Notes: generated from the sequence alone by a model not told the origin. A stretch of 64,000 bases of DNA from Pelagimonas sp. (GCA_025210345.1 JAOARX010000023.1:62001-126000); one strand, 5' to 3'; numbered from the stretch's first letter, positions 21,343 through 30,729 are shown. Program-made: numbers and translations.

Positions 21343-21459
21343 TTTCTGCCTGCGTTTTTGTTCGGGTTCTGCAACCGCCTGTCCCAAATTGCGATTGCCT
21401 GTCCCTGTTCGGTTCACCTGCCTGTAACCGACCCCCGGACGTTTCGAACGCGCGACTGA

Positions 21460-21491
21460 CCGCCGCCTCACATGAGTGCGGCGGCTTTTTT
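21460..21491 (+). terminator. terminator after the small membrane peptide gene
   Basis: CCGCCGC with CTCA, a two-base turn, TGAG and GCGGCGG, then CTTTTTTTG. A strong rightward terminator that ends just before the convergent chemoreceptor gene. Confidence 0.85.
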
Positions 21492-21494
21492 TGT

Positions 21495-22898
21495 TTAAAA
21501 CTTGTATCCCATTCGAAAGCCGCCCCAATGGCGACCGCGGATATGAATTGGCGCCGAAAGGTCTTTCATCAGGACAAAATTCCCCCCGCCCATGTCGCGA
21601 CGGTAAACCTGAAGGAGGAAGGGTTTGGTGTTGCGACCGGATTTCAGCCCAACACGGTCATCGAAAATCCTGCGGTTTCGGCTTTTGGCGGCATTCTCAA
21701 CCGGATCATTGCCCTGCGGATGCGAAAACTGCTTGTTGTGGGTTGGCAGAAATCCGTTGCGGTCAACCGCGGCACAGAACACGATGCGCGGATCAAGGTC
21801 CAGCACGGGTTCCTGCAACGCTGGCAAAGCGCGATCTGTTAGTGCCACGAAGGGTGTCATGACCTGTTGGGGGTCCGTGCCGGCGATGAGGCGATAATCC
21901 TCAGAGAACATGTCGCGCTCACTGATATGGCCCTGGCTGATGGCTCTCTCAAAGATGGTGGCCACACGTCCGGCCATGTCCTGGACGAGGGCAATCATGG
22001 TGGAATCTTCCCCGTCACCACCAAGCGCCACGGCATGTTGCATGATGGCTTCGGAGGTATCGACCAGAACATGGCACCTGCGGCTTGCTTCGTCGACGCC
22101 GCTGGCGACGCGGGTGATCGAATCCGAGATGAGCCCGACGGCGTCCTGGGTTTGATCGACATCCTGGCGCGCTTTGTCTGCTTCGTTCGACAAGGTATGC
22201 GCACCGCTTTGCAGTTCCGAGATGCCGGTTTGGATCTGAGCCATGACATGATCGGTGCGACCGCTGCGCTCCATCACGTCATCGGCTTCTTTGGCATTTT
22301 GCTGTGCGCCATGATTCAACCGCGCCATCCATTCAGACAATTGGGCCACGGTTTTCTGAATGGTTTCAGCCGCATCGGCGGTTTTTTGGCTCAGTTCCTT
22401 GACGGAATCGGCGACAATCGAAAACCCTTTGCCGGCCTGACCTGCGCGGGCGGCTTCGACCTTGGCGTTGATGGCAAGGATGTGGACCTGCGACGCGATG
22501 TCAGAAATCATGGTGTTAGAGTTCCGCACACCCTGCAACAATTCTTCGACCGTTGCGCTTTCTTGATGAACGGCGCGCACCCACTGGGCCAGAGATTGGG
22601 ATTTCTGCCCCGTCTCGGCCACATAGGACATCGAGGATTGCATCTGTTCCAGCGCTTGATCCGCGGTTTGCGCCATGCGGTGCACGGAGTGTTGCATGGT
22701 TTCACTGGAGGTGGCCAGATTCGTGGTGTTCCGGCGCACCCCGGCCAACTGCGTCAGCTGAGCTTTGCAGCGGTCATCCAGATCCTCCAGAAATCCCCCG
22801 ATATCAACGGTTTCCTGCCCAAGGCCTGTTGCCGCCTCTGTCAGTTGCTTAAGTTCCTGCCCGGCATCGGGGGCGTTTAATTGGCTGTGTTCTGTCAT
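21495..22898 (-). CDS. soluble methyl-accepting chemotaxis protein
   Basis: A protein of 467 residues with no membrane span, so a cytoplasmic receptor. A coiled-coil signalling domain occupies about 60-310 and contains the hairpin-tip sequence INAKVEAARAGQAGKGFSIV. A C-terminal domain (about 370-467) has VDRNGFLPTHN, RRIFDDRVGL and RGRHWGGFRMGYK, a block found at the C-terminus of many alphaproteobacterial receptors and probably ligand-binding. The ATG at 22898 is preferred over an upstream alternative. No other che genes are in the window. Confidence 0.88.
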   Translation of the reverse strand: MTEHSQLNAPDAGQELKQLTEAATGLGQETVDIGGFLEDLDDRCKAQLTQLAGVRRNTTNLATSSETMQHSVHRMAQTADQALEQMQSSMSYVAETGQKSQSLAQWVRAVHQESATVEELLQGVRNSNTMISDIASQVHILAINAKVEAARAGQAGKGFSIVADSVKELSQKTADAAETIQKTVAQLSEWMARLNHGAQQNAKEADDVMERSGRTDHVMAQIQTGISELQSGAHTLSNEADKARQDVDQTQDAVGLISDSITRVASGVDEASRRCHVLVDTSEAIMQHAVALGGDGEDSTMIALVQDMAGRVATIFERAISQGHISERDMFSEDYRLIAGTDPQQVMTPFVALTDRALPALQEPVLDLDPRIVFCAAVDRNGFLPTHNKQFSHPQGNDPVENAAKSRNRRIFDDRVGLKSGRNTKPFLLQVYRRDMGGGNFVLMKDLSAPIHIRGRHWGGFRMGYKF

Positions 22899-22951
22899 GG
22901 CCCGCTCGCATTTGCGTCGCGCCACCCTAGGACGGGATCGAAAATTTTCCC

Positions 22952-23401
22952 TTAAGAGCTGCGCGCCCCGGATTGCTCAAGCGCTTCGCAGGTCGCGTCC
23001 AAGGTCAAAAGGATCGAAGCATGTCGGTTTTTGAACCCGGCCGCTGGACGCAGAACTTCAAGCCCGTCAAACGGCGCTTGCGGGACCGGGCCGTCATGTT
23101 TGAGCATCGCGAACAACGCGTCACGCGCTTGGACCACCTGATCAACCGTGGTCCCGACAATCGCGCGCCCCACCACCGAGGCCGCGGCCTGACCCAGCGC
23201 ACAGGCTTTTACATCCTGCCCATAGGCCGCGATCCGTCCATCACGCAGGGTGACATCCACCGTCACGGTCGAACCGCACAAAGGCGAGCGCTTTTTCACC
23301 GTTGCGTCCGGGTTTTCCAGCCGGGTCAAATGGGGAATATCGGACGCCAGCTCGAGTATGCGGCCCGAATAGAGGTTTATCAGATCACTGTCGCCGGACA
23401 T
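22952..23401 (-). CDS. NifU/IscU-type iron-sulfur cluster scaffold
   Basis: A protein of 149 residues with the scaffold-domain pattern: LCGSTVTVDV (first Cys), VKACALGQAAASV (second Cys) and a late Cys in DATCEAL. U-type scaffolds build Fe-S clusters before transfer to A-type carriers such as the HesB protein at 1469-1876. The ATG at 23401 is the start because the upstream extension overlaps the divergent hisI promoter. The conserved Asp of classic IscU is not evident, so it may be an accessory scaffold. Confidence 0.85.
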   Translation of the reverse strand: MSGDSDLINLYSGRILELASDIPHLTRLENPDATVKKRSPLCGSTVTVDVTLRDGRIAAYGQDVKACALGQAAASVVGRAIVGTTVDQVVQARDALFAMLKHDGPVPQAPFDGLEVLRPAAGFKNRHASILLTLDATCEALEQSGARSS

Positions 23402-23468
23402 GGCTTTTCCTTTTGTCACGTCCCTTCTAAATAGGGATACAAGCACGCAATGCAAAAAGGTTTTTCTG

Positions 23469-23828
23469 ATGAGCTTCGATCCTTCGACTTTGGTCTATGA
23501 CGCAAACGGCCTGATCCCCTGTATCGCCCAGGCCGATGGGACGGGCGAGGTTTTGATGATGGCATGGATGAACCGTGAAGCCGTGGAAAAGACCCTGGAA
23601 ACACGCAAAGTGACCTATTGGTCGCGCTCACGTCAGTCCTTTTGGATCAAGGGCGAGAGTTCGGGACACACACAGCAGCTGATCGACCTGCGCGTGGATT
23701 GCGATCGCGATTGCCTGTTGGCGGTGGTGGTGCAAGAGGGCGCGGCCTGCCACACCTATCGACGTTCGTGTTTCTACACTTCGGTTTCTCAAGGTGAAGA
23801 AGTCGAATTGATGAAACCGATGAAATAG
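23469..23828 (+). CDS. hisI: phosphoribosyl-AMP cyclohydrolase
   Basis: A protein of 119 residues. HisI opens the purine ring of phosphoribosyl-AMP in histidine synthesis, a zinc-dependent cytosolic step. The motifs VLMMAWMNREA, TYWSRSRQSFWIKGESSGH, and the zinc ligands in VDCDRDCLL and ACHTYRRSC are complete. It is the stand-alone form without a HisE fusion. It is divergent from the Fe-S scaffold gene; no other his genes are adjacent. Confidence 0.97.
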   Translation: MSFDPSTLVYDANGLIPCIAQADGTGEVLMMAWMNREAVEKTLETRKVTYWSRSRQSFWIKGESSGHTQQLIDLRVDCDRDCLLAVVVQEGAACHTYRRSCFYTSVSQGEEVELMKPMK

Positions 23829-23856
23829 GTCGTGCTGGGCTGCGGGATGCGCTGAA

Positions 23857-23878
23857 AAAGAATTTTCGAAAATTCTTT
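23857..23878. repeat. 22-bp perfect AT-rich palindrome between convergent genes
   Basis: Arms of 11 bp, AAAGAATTTTC and its complement, with no loop, placed between hisI and gluQ stops. It may act as a bidirectional transcription stop or belong to a dispersed palindrome family. Confidence 0.6.
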
Positions 23879-23892
23879 GGGGTGCGCCCGTT

Positions 23893-24747
23893 TCAACCCG
23901 GAGGCGGCAGGCCGATCAGATTGCGGATATCTGCGGGGGTCGCCCCGTCTTGGCGGTATTTTGATATGGCGCGTGCGTCGTCACGTTTGGCAAGACGCTT
24001 GCCATCTGCGTCGCGGATCAGGCGATGGTGATGATACACCGGGGTTGGCTGTGCAAGCTGATGTTGAAACAGTCTTTGAATATAGGTCGCTTCAAACAGA
24101 TCTTCTCCGCGAACGACATGCGTCACCTCGCTGGCCGCGTCATCTAGCACAACCGAGAAATGATAAGACGCTGCCATGTTTGGCCGGGCCACAATCGGAT
24201 CTCCGACCCGGGTTTGCAGCGCTGCGGGCGTGACATGGTGAAGCCCCCGATGCGCGGGGCCGAATTCTTGAAACGTCAGATCCAGATCTTCGGGTAACTG
24301 TCTGATGTTAAACCGCAAAGCATCAGTGTCCCGGCGATCTTCCCACCGGCGATCGCGACAGGTTCCCGGATAGATCAAACCGTCTGCTCCAAATTGTTGC
24401 CCGCCCTCTTGGGGCGCTGAAACTGCGGCCTCGATGTCGCGCCGCTTGCACCGACAGGGATAGATCCCGCCTTTGGCCGCCAGATCCTTGATGGCTTTGC
24501 GGTAGGCGCCAAAATGGTCCGACTGACGGCGCACAGGACCATCCCATGTAATGCCCAGCCATGTCAGGTCATCATAGATCTGATTTTCCCACTGCGGGCG
24601 GGCGCGGCTTTGATCCAGATCGTCGATCCGCAACAAAAACCGCCCATTGTGCGCCCGCGCCATATCGTGGGCAAGCAGGGCGGAATAGGCATGGCCAAGA
24701 TGCAAAGGCCCGGTTGGGCTGGGCGCAAAACGGGTGGTGAAAGTCAC
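23893..24747 (-). CDS. gluQ: glutamyl-Q tRNA(Asp) synthetase
   Basis: A protein of 284 residues resembling the catalytic half of glutamyl-tRNA synthetase without an anticodon-binding domain. The HIGH-type motif is PLHLGHAYSAL and the KMSKS-type motif is KRLAKR. A CRCKRRD segment provides zinc ligands. GluQRS attaches glutamate to queuosine in the anticodon loop of tRNA-Asp, of which two gene copies lie at 6188-6374. It starts at GTG, overlapping the upstream methyltransferase stop (GTGA). Confidence 0.95.
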   Translation of the reverse strand: MTFTTRFAPSPTGPLHLGHAYSALLAHDMARAHNGRFLLRIDDLDQSRARPQWENQIYDDLTWLGITWDGPVRRQSDHFGAYRKAIKDLAAKGGIYPCRCKRRDIEAAVSAPQEGGQQFGADGLIYPGTCRDRRWEDRRDTDALRFNIRQLPEDLDLTFQEFGPAHRGLHHVTPAALQTRVGDPIVARPNMAASYHFSVVLDDAASEVTHVVRGEDLFEATYIQRLFQHQLAQPTPVYHHHRLIRDADGKRLAKRDDARAISKYRQDGATPADIRNLIGLPPPG

Positions 24748-25349
24748 AGTTTTTCAAGCACGTAGACGGTAGAGTTCAGGTTCTTTCCCGGGATATGCGC
24801 CCCGTATTCGCGTAGCAACTCAAAAACGTAGCCTTCGGTGATCATCGCGTCCACGCGATCCTGGAACCCGGGATCGCGCAGGGTTAGATCGTTGAAGGAA
24901 AACGCACATTTGCCCCCAACAGCGAGGGATTCGATCATGTCGTCCAGCAATGAGATCGGCGCGCCACCGATGCCGATCACACCGATGGCCGCCATGGCGC
25001 GAAACCCACGTGGCAGCGGCAGCCCGGGGTCTGACAATATCAGATCGCGATAGATCGCTTTCTTTTCCGCCAGGCGCAACATGGGCTCGGATACATCCAG
25101 ACCGTCGATAACGTCGAACCCTTCGCTGACCAGAGCCTGGCCCGACAGGCCAGTTCCACAGCCGACGTCCAGAACAGGGGTCTTGCTGTCCATCACGAAT
25201 TGACGCAGGGCCTGTGCGGTGCGCTTGGGCGTCACATAATGGTGCTTTGCGATCTCGGTGTCATAGCTGGGCGCCCAAGCGTCATAGAGCGCTTGGGTCT
25301 CTTTGGTGCCTTTGACCTTATAGGCTTTGTCCAGAAAGCTATTCGTCAT
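24744..25349 (-). CDS. class I SAM-dependent methyltransferase
   Basis: A protein of 201 residues with the Rossmann-type methyltransferase fold: motif I VLDVGCGTGLSGQAL, motif II IDGLDVSEPML, and a later FSFNDLTLRDPGF segment. The start region YDAWAPSYDTEI is typical of the small ubiE-like class that acts on small molecules. The substrate is unknown. It is the first gene of a two-gene unit with gluQ and overlaps it by four bases, but a functional link to tRNA modification is not evident. Confidence 0.88.
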   Translation of the reverse strand: MTNSFLDKAYKVKGTKETQALYDAWAPSYDTEIAKHHYVTPKRTAQALRQFVMDSKTPVLDVGCGTGLSGQALVSEGFDVIDGLDVSEPMLRLAEKKAIYRDLILSDPGLPLPRGFRAMAAIGVIGIGGAPISLLDDMIESLAVGGKCAFSFNDLTLRDPGFQDRVDAMITEGYVFELLREYGAHIPGKNLNSTVYVLEKL

Positions 25350-25385
25350 GGGGCTAGGGTCTGACGCCTGCCGATTCAGGTCAAG

Positions 25386-26726
25386 CTATTGTTGTGCAAG
25401 CCAGCCGTTCCACGCCGTTTTTGCCCGATCTGTATAGGCCTTATAGCGTTCTTTGCGTCCGCGCCGCCCCCCCTTGATCCCCTCAAGCGGGCGGAAGAGG
25501 CCAAAGTTCACGTTCATGGGCTGAAAGCTCTTGGCTTCGGCGCCGCCCGTGATGTGGTGGATCAGCGCGCCATGGGCCGTGTCCTGCGGCACTTGGGGCA
25601 GGGTCCGATCGGTGATTTCCGCAGCCGCCATACGCCCGGACAAAAGCCCCATCGAGGCGGATTCCACATATCCCTCAACGCCCGTGACCTGCCCGGCAAA
25701 GCGAATATTGGGGCGCGAGCGCAGGCGCATCTGATCGTCAAGCAGGGTGGGCGCGTTGATGAAGGTGTTGCGGTGAATGCCGCCCAAGCGGGCGAAACTG
25801 GCATCTTGAAGCCCTGGAATCATTTTGAAAACAGAGGCTTGTGCGCCATACTTCATCTTGGTTTGAAAGCCCACGATGTTATAAAGCGTGCCCAGGGCAT
25901 TGTCGCGGCGCAGCTGCACCACGGCATAGGCCTTGGTGTCCGGATCATGCGGATTGGTCAGCCCCACGGGTTTCATCGGCCCGTGGCGCAGGGTTTCACG
26001 CCCGCGTTCGGCCATGACTTCGATGGGCAGGCAACCGTCAAAATATTTCGCGGTCTCGCCGTCGTGAAACTCGGTCTTATCTGCGGCCAAAAGCGCGTCG
26101 ATAAAGGCCTCGTACTGCGCTTTGGTCATGGGGCAGTTGATATAGGCCTTTTGCTCTTCCTCGGTTTCGCCCTTGTCATAGCGCGACTGCCGCCAGGCCA
26201 CGTCCATGTCGATGCTGTCCGCATAGACGATGGGGGCGATGGCATCGAAAAAGGCCAGCCGATCGGCCCCGGTTTCCGCTTGGATGGATTCGCCCAGGCG
26301 GGCCGAGGTTAGCGGGCCGGTGGCGAAAATCCAATGCCCATCATCCGGGAGTTCGGTGATTTCTTCGTGCGAAATCTGCACGTTATCAAGAGATGTTATG
26401 GCAGATGTGATCGCCGCTGAGAACTTGTCCCGATCCACCGCCAAAGCGCCCCCCGCGGGTAGGCGATGTTCGTGGGCGGTGCGCATGATCAGGCTGTCGG
26501 CCTGCATCATCTCCCAGTGCAAAAGCCCCACGGCGTTCTGTTCATGGTCGTCCGAGCGGAAGGAATTGGAGCACACCATTTCCCCCAGATCCCCGGTGCG
26601 GTGTGCAAAGGTTTCAACCTTGGGCCGCATCTCATGCAGCACCACCTCAACGCCCATCTTGGCCGCCTGCCAAGCGGCCTCGGACCCGGCCATCCCGCCG
26701 CCCACGATATGAAGTCTCTGTGTCAT
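25386..26726 (-). CDS. trmFO: folate-dependent tRNA(uracil-54) methyltransferase
   Basis: A protein of 446 residues from this ATG; a second ATG three codons earlier (26735) is equally possible. An FAD-binding motif [15 protein letters not shown] starts the protein. The TrmFO blocks [36 protein letters not shown] and [11 protein letters not shown] are complete. The enzyme makes m5U54 in the T-loop of tRNA using methylene-tetrahydrofolate. It lies tail-to-head 35 bp before the methyltransferase gene on the same strand. Confidence 0.97.
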   Translation of the reverse strand: MTQRLHIVGGGMAGSEAAWQAAKMGVEVVLHEMRPKVETFAHRTGDLGEMVCSNSFRSDDHEQNAVGLLHWEMMQADSLIMRTAHEHRLPAGGALAVDRDKFSAAITSAITSLDNVQISHEEITELPDDGHWIFATGPLTSARLGESIQAETGADRLAFFDAIAPIVYADSIDMDVAWRQSRYDKGETEEEQKAYINCPMTKAQYEAFIDALLAADKTEFHDGETAKYFDGCLPIEVMAERGRETLRHGPMKPVGLTNPHDPDTKAYAVVQLRRDNALGTLYNIVGFQTKMKYGAQASVFKMIPGLQDASFARLGGIHRNTFINAPTLLDDQMRLRSRPNIRFAGQVTGVEGYVESASMGLLSGRMAAAEITDRTLPQVPQDTAHGALIHHITGGAEAKSFQPMNVNFGLFRPLEGIKGGRRGRKERYKAYTDRAKTAWNGWLAQQ

Positions 26727-26791
26727 GAGGCGCATGTAGACAAGGGGCGGCGGTGTGGCAAGGGGGCGATGTCAGTTGGCCAAGATGGTGC

Positions 26792-27583
26792 TTAGGACCG
26801 GTCCGCCCAATCTGGCGTGCGCTTTTCCAAAAACGCCGTGATCCCTTCGCTCGTATCGCGCCACAGCATGTTTTCCACCATGACCTCTCCGGCAAAGGCA
26901 TAGGCCTGATCCAGATCCATGCCGATCTGGTCGTAAAAGGCGGATTTGCCGATTTTGACCGCGGCCGAGAGCTTGCCCGCAACGGTTTCGGCCAGGTCGC
27001 AGGTGGCGCTTTCCAGCTGATCGGCAGGGACAACCCGGTTGATCAGCCCCAGGGCCTCGGCCTCGGAGGCGTCCAGAAAACCGCCGGTGGTCAGCATCTC
27101 AAACGCTTTCTTGCGCGGGATATTGCGGGATAGGGCCACCATGGGGGTCGAGCAGAACAACCCGATGTTCACGCCGTTCACGCCAAAGCGCGTGCCTTCG
27201 GCGGCGACGGCCATGTCACAGGATGCCACCATCTGACAGCCCGCTGCCGTGGCAATGCCATGCACCTGTGCGATCACCGGTTGGGGCAGGCGGGTCAGGC
27301 CGCTCATGACGCGGGCGCAGCGGGTGAACAGATCGGCGAAATAGGCTTTGCCACCATCCTCGGCCTGCCGCCCGGCCTGCATCTGTTTCAGGTCATGACC
27401 GGCGCAAAAGGCCTTGCCGACGCCGGAAATCACCACCACGCGGGTGTCGCGATCCTGGGCCAATTGGTCAATCTGCTCTTGCAGCGCCGCCAGCATCTCA
27501 TCCGAGAGGGCATTCAGCCGCTCTGGGCTGTTCATTGTCAGATAGGCCACACCCTTTGTGTCGCGACGTTCCAGAACTTGCAT
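26792..27583 (-). CDS. enoyl-CoA hydratase/isomerase family protein
   Basis: A crotonase-fold protein of 263 residues. The oxyanion-hole segments FCAGHDLKQM and HGIATAAGCQMVASCDMAVA are present, but the second catalytic Glu (usual GCCNFPGAGGT region) is replaced by VNGVNIGLFCSTPMVALS, as in the ECHDC3-type subgroup. Hydratase activity is therefore uncertain. A strong GGAGG ribosome site precedes the ATG at 27583. It is divergent from a PaaI-type thioesterase gene 54 bp away, which suggests a shared CoA-related context. Confidence 0.88.
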   Translation of the reverse strand: MQVLERRDTKGVAYLTMNSPERLNALSDEMLAALQEQIDQLAQDRDTRVVVISGVGKAFCAGHDLKQMQAGRQAEDGGKAYFADLFTRCARVMSGLTRLPQPVIAQVHGIATAAGCQMVASCDMAVAAEGTRFGVNGVNIGLFCSTPMVALSRNIPRKKAFEMLTTGGFLDASEAEALGLINRVVPADQLESATCDLAETVAGKLSAAVKIGKSAFYDQIGMDLDQAYAFAGEVMVENMLWRDTSEGITAFLEKRTPDWADRS

Positions 27584-27637
27584 CTTGTCCTCCCCGGATT
27601 TGCCCGCTTAGCTGGCCCGAAATGGGGGAGGAAATCA

Positions 27638-28069
27638 ATGGAACTCAAGATCGCAGCAGAGGAAATGACCGAATTTCTCAACGAGGTCTTTCCGCAGGTC
27701 AAAGGCATGTTCTCGATCGACAGCCTCAGCGCCGAGAAACTGGTGATGCGCCTGCATGAGGATGAAAAACACCTGCGTCCGGGCGGCACGGTCTCGGGAC
27801 CGGCGATGTTTTCGCTGGCGGATGTGGCAGCCTATGTGGCGACCATGGGATTCGTGGGCAAAGAGGCGCTGGCCGTCACCACCCATTGCAGCATTGATTT
27901 CATGCGCAAACCCGAGGCGGGCAAGGATGTGCTGGCCCATGCCAGGGTGCTGAAGCTGGGCAAAACGCTTTCGGTGACGGATGTTCTGCTATATTCCGAA
28001 GGCAGCCCCAAACCCGTGGCCCATGCCAGCCTGACCTATTCGATCCCCCCCTTTGCGAACCGCGCTTAG
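27638..28069 (+). CDS. PaaI-type hotdog thioesterase
   Basis: A protein of 143 residues with the hotdog fold. The block GGTVSGPAMFSLADVAAYVA carries the active-site Asp, and VTTHCSIDFMRKPEAGKDV follows. Such enzymes hydrolyse acyl- or aryl-CoA in the cytosol. The ATG at 27638 follows a GGGGGAGGAA ribosome site; longer upstream frames run antisense into the hydratase gene. Its stop overlaps the end of the convergent speD-like gene by four bases. Confidence 0.88.
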   Translation: MELKIAAEEMTEFLNEVFPQVKGMFSIDSLSAEKLVMRLHEDEKHLRPGGTVSGPAMFSLADVAAYVATMGFVGKEALAVTTHCSIDFMRKPEAGKDVLAHARVLKLGKTLSVTDVLLYSEGSPKPVAHASLTYSIPPFANRA

Positions 28070-28479
28070 ACGATCCCTTCGCCGCGTTTCAGAGTTTTGA
28101 CGCGGACATCGCGGGTTTCGAACAGTTGTGCCAGGACTTCGGGGGCGCGCTCGGGGCGGGCGGCGCCACACATAAAGACATCAAAGGCGCCATAGCCGAT
28201 CTCGGGCCAGGTGTGCACGGTGATGTGGCTTTCCGCCAGCACCGCAACGCCGCTGATGCCCTGCGGCGAAAACCGATGCGTATACATATGCAGCAAGGTG
28301 GCATCACAGGCATCGACAATCTGCCGAAAGGCGCGTTGGATGCGGTTTTCGTCGTCCAGACCCGTGCCATCGACGACTTCGATGATCAAATGGTGCCCGG
28401 CAAAGCACTGGCCATCGTGCTGGATGAAATGATCCGGGGGCGGGGGGCGCAGGTCCGTGTCTTTCATCGCTTGGCTCAC
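28066..28479 (-). CDS. speD: S-adenosylmethionine decarboxylase, prokaryotic class 1
   Basis: A protein of 137 residues. The self-cleavage site is visible in ESHITVHTWPE, where the Ser becomes the pyruvoyl cofactor, along with a C-terminal YGAFDVFMCG. The product, decarboxylated SAM, feeds spermidine synthesis. The GTG at 28479 has GGGGA upstream; an in-frame ATG at 28467 is the alternative. No speE gene is adjacent. In Rhodobacterales this family member may be an orphan and could serve other aminopropyl chemistry. Confidence 0.88.
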   Translation of the reverse strand: MSQAMKDTDLRPPPPDHFIQHDGQCFAGHHLIIEVVDGTGLDDENRIQRAFRQIVDACDATLLHMYTHRFSPQGISGVAVLAESHITVHTWPEIGYGAFDVFMCGAARPERAPEVLAQLFETRDVRVKTLKRGEGIV

Positions 28480-28629
28480 TCAGATCCCCGAATAGTCCAG
28501 CGCAGATGACCCGCCAGCGGCCCGTTGGTCAAGGTGCGAGTCAGGCCGAATTCGCGGATTTTCGTGGGGTAATATGATACCATATTTTTAACTATATGAA
28601 TTTGCTGTGTTAATTCGCGTTTGATGCGG

Positions 28630-28657
28630 TTGACTGCGCGCGGCGCTGCTCTATAAC
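28630..28657 (+). promoter_or_regulatory. sigma-70 promoter of rplM-rpsI
   Basis: TTGACT (28630-28635), a 16-base spacer, TATAAC (28652-28657), about 66 bases before the rplM start. Confidence 0.65.
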
Positions 28658-28722
28658 CACGCTATCGGATTTCGGGCCGTGTGGGGGACTGCACGGCCCA
28701 ACTCAATGAACGGGAATACCCA

Positions 28723-29181
28723 ATGAAAACCTTCTCTGCGACTCCGGCAGATATCGAGAAGAAGTGGATCATCATCGACGCCGAAGGCGTGGTGCTGGGC
28801 CGTCTTGCCTCGATTGTTGCCATGCGTCTGCGCGGCAAGCACAAGCCGTCTTTCACGCCTCATATGGATATGGGCGACAACGTCATCATCATCAACGCGG
28901 ATAAGATCCAGCTGACCGGTAAAAAGCGCGATGAGCGTTTCTACTGGCACACTGGCCATCCGGGTGGCATCAAATCGCGCACCAAGGAAGAGATCCTTGA
29001 AGGCAAGCACCCCGAGCGCGTTGTCGTTCAGGCGGTCAAGCGCATGCTGCCGGGCAACCGCCTGTCGCGCAAGCAGATGACCAACCTGCGCGTTTATGCT
29101 GGTGCCGAGCACCCGCACGAGGCTCAGAACCCCGAGGTTCTGGACGTCGCTTCCAAAAACTCCAAAAACACCCGGGTGTAA
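28723..29181 (+). CDS. rplM: 50S ribosomal protein L13
   Basis: A protein of 152 residues, full length for L13. Diagnostic blocks are [40 protein letters not shown] and [16 protein letters not shown]. The ATG at 28723 is preferred over a GTG in the same frame at 28681. It forms a two-gene operon with rpsI, as in most bacteria, with three bases between the genes. A clear sigma-70 promoter lies upstream. Confidence 0.98.
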   Translation: MKTFSATPADIEKKWIIIDAEGVVLGRLASIVAMRLRGKHKPSFTPHMDMGDNVIIINADKIQLTGKKRDERFYWHTGHPGGIKSRTKEEILEGKHPERVVVQAVKRMLPGNRLSRKQMTNLRVYAGAEHPHEAQNPEVLDVASKNSKNTRV

Positions 29182-29184
29182 CCA

Positions 29185-29670
29185 ATGGCTGATCAGATCA
29201 ATTCTCTGGAAGAGCTTGGCGCCGCAGCAGGTGTTGAAGCAGTTGAAGAAATCGTTGCTCCGCGCGAACCCGTTCGTGACGAACTGGGCCGCTCTTACGC
29301 GACCGGCAAGCGTAAAGACGCTGTTGCCCGCGTGTGGATCAAGCCCGGTTCCGGCAAAGTGACCGTAAACGGCAAGGACATGGACAAGTATTTCGCACGT
29401 CCCGTTCTGCAGCTGATCCTGCGTCAGCCGTTCCAGGTTGCTGGTGTCGAAGGTGAGTTTGACGTGATGGCAACCGTCAAAGGTGGTGGCCTGACCGGTC
29501 AGGCCGGCGCGGTCAAGCACGGCATCTCGAAAGCCCTGCAGCTGTACAACCCGGAACTGCGCGCGGCCCTCAAGGCGGCTGGCTTCCTGACCCGCGACTC
29601 GCGTGTTGTTGAACGTAAGAAGTTCGGTAAGCGCAAAGCGCGTCGTTCGTTCCAGTTCTCGAAGCGCTAA
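29185..29670 (+). CDS. rpsI: 30S ribosomal protein S9
   Basis: A protein of 161 residues. The S9 core has [37 protein letters not shown] and the basic tail ending [13 protein letters not shown], which reaches the ribosomal P site. The first 30 residues are an acidic extension typical of alphaproteobacterial S9. It ends the operon, with a terminator 20 bp downstream. Confidence 0.98.
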   Translation: MADQINSLEELGAAAGVEAVEEIVAPREPVRDELGRSYATGKRKDAVARVWIKPGSGKVTVNGKDMDKYFARPVLQLILRQPFQVAGVEGEFDVMATVKGGGLTGQAGAVKHGISKALQLYNPELRAALKAAGFLTRDSRVVERKKFGKRKARRSFQFSKR

Positions 29671-29691
29671 TTTCGCAGTTGGAATTCTGTT

Positions 29692-29722
29692 TTTGGGGCG
29701 TCGCTGGTCGGCGCCCCAAATT
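29692..29722 (+). terminator. terminator of rplM-rpsI
   Basis: TTTGGGGCG and CGCCCCAAA arms of 9 bp, then TT. The A/T ends make it usable in both directions, also for the convergent sulfotransferase unit. Confidence 0.7.
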
Positions 29723-29877
29723 GTGTGTCAGGGGTATTTTCCGCGGGCATATTTTTTACCGATCTGCGGACTTCGGTCTGCCCATGGCCTTTGGGGCTTT
29801 GGTGTATTGGGGCAATTGGGATAGGTCCCGGGGGGCCAGCATTTGACAGGCCCAACCGCATCGGGATCGGGGTCGGG

Positions 29878-30729
29878 CTAGAGATCCAGAAACCGCGCCG
29901 AGGGCCAGAGATCCTTGATCAGAGGATGGCGTGCTGCCACCGCGTGATAGACCGGCGCATAGTGTCCTGCGATGTCTGAGGCCAGATCTGGCGACACCTG
30001 CCGACCACCGGCCCGCGCGTTCACACGGGTTTTACCTGCCTCTGTTTCCACAGGCACATCACAAAACGCCGCCAATTCGGCGGTGCCCTGAGGGGTAAAA
30101 AGGGATTCGAACAGGCAGGTATAGGTGTCGTTTGGCGAAAACACCTGCGCGATGGTGCCCAGCGTCGCGTCATATCGGGTTCGCGCGGCGGCTTCGTCAC
30201 CGGGATAAAACTGCGCCAGCGCGGTTTCGCTGTTCTCGGGGTGCGGCAAGCGTCCTTTGGCGATTTCCATCCGCATATGCGAATGAATGCGATCCACCGG
30301 GTCGCGCATGGAAAAGATCACCTTGACCCGATGCCCGCGCGCTTCCATTCCGGATTTGATCTGGTGCAGAAGCTCTGGGGTCAGCGCCGCGTAAGACGGG
30401 GAAATATCGCCGGTTCGGACAATGCCGGGCTGGTTCAGGATCTGGTCGAAATAATCGAAATAGGCATTGGGATCGGCCTGCAATCGCCACCTCAGATGCG
30501 CGACGGGCTCGGAGGCACCCACAAGCCGCTTCGCACCCGCGCGCAGGCGTGTCCGCAGGCTGGGCTGCGCAACCTTGTAGCGGGCAAAGACCCCCCCCAG
30601 GTGATGTTCCCAGACCTGATATTCCCCCAGACGCCCGAAATCTGACCCCGATTGCCGCGCCAGATAGGCTTGTATCCATGAAGAGCCGCATTTTTGACCG
30701 CCAAGGCCCAGGAAAAATACCTTTTGCAT
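29878..30729 (-). CDS. PAPS-dependent sulfotransferase-like protein
   Basis: A protein of 283 residues. The N-terminal FFLGLGGQKCGSSWI matches the 5'-phosphosulfate-binding loop. VIFSMRDPVDRIHSH matches the 3'-phosphate-binding block with its conserved Arg and Ser. It should transfer sulfate from PAPS to a hydroxyl of an unknown acceptor. Its ATG overlaps the stop of the TetR gene by one base (TGATG), so the two are co-translated, and the TetR protein may control it. Confidence 0.85.
   Translation of the reverse strand: MQKVFFLGLGGQKCGSSWIQAYLARQSGSDFGRLGEYQVWEHHLGGVFARYKVAQPSLRTRLRAGAKRLVGASEPVAHLRWRLQADPNAYFDYFDQILNQPGIVRTGDISPSYAALTPELLHQIKSGMEARGHRVKVIFSMRDPVDRIHSHMRMEIAKGRLPHPENSETALAQFYPGDEAAARTRYDATLGTIAQVFSPNDTYTCLFESLFTPQGTAELAAFCDVPVETEAGKTRVNARAGGRQVSPDLASDIAGHYAPVYHAVAARHPLIKDLWPSARFLDL

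Noticed and set aside
28550-28572. AATATG/CATATT inverted repeat upstream of rplM
   Set aside because: The arms are only six bases and AT-rich, so chance is likely; no ribosomal leader structure was recognised.
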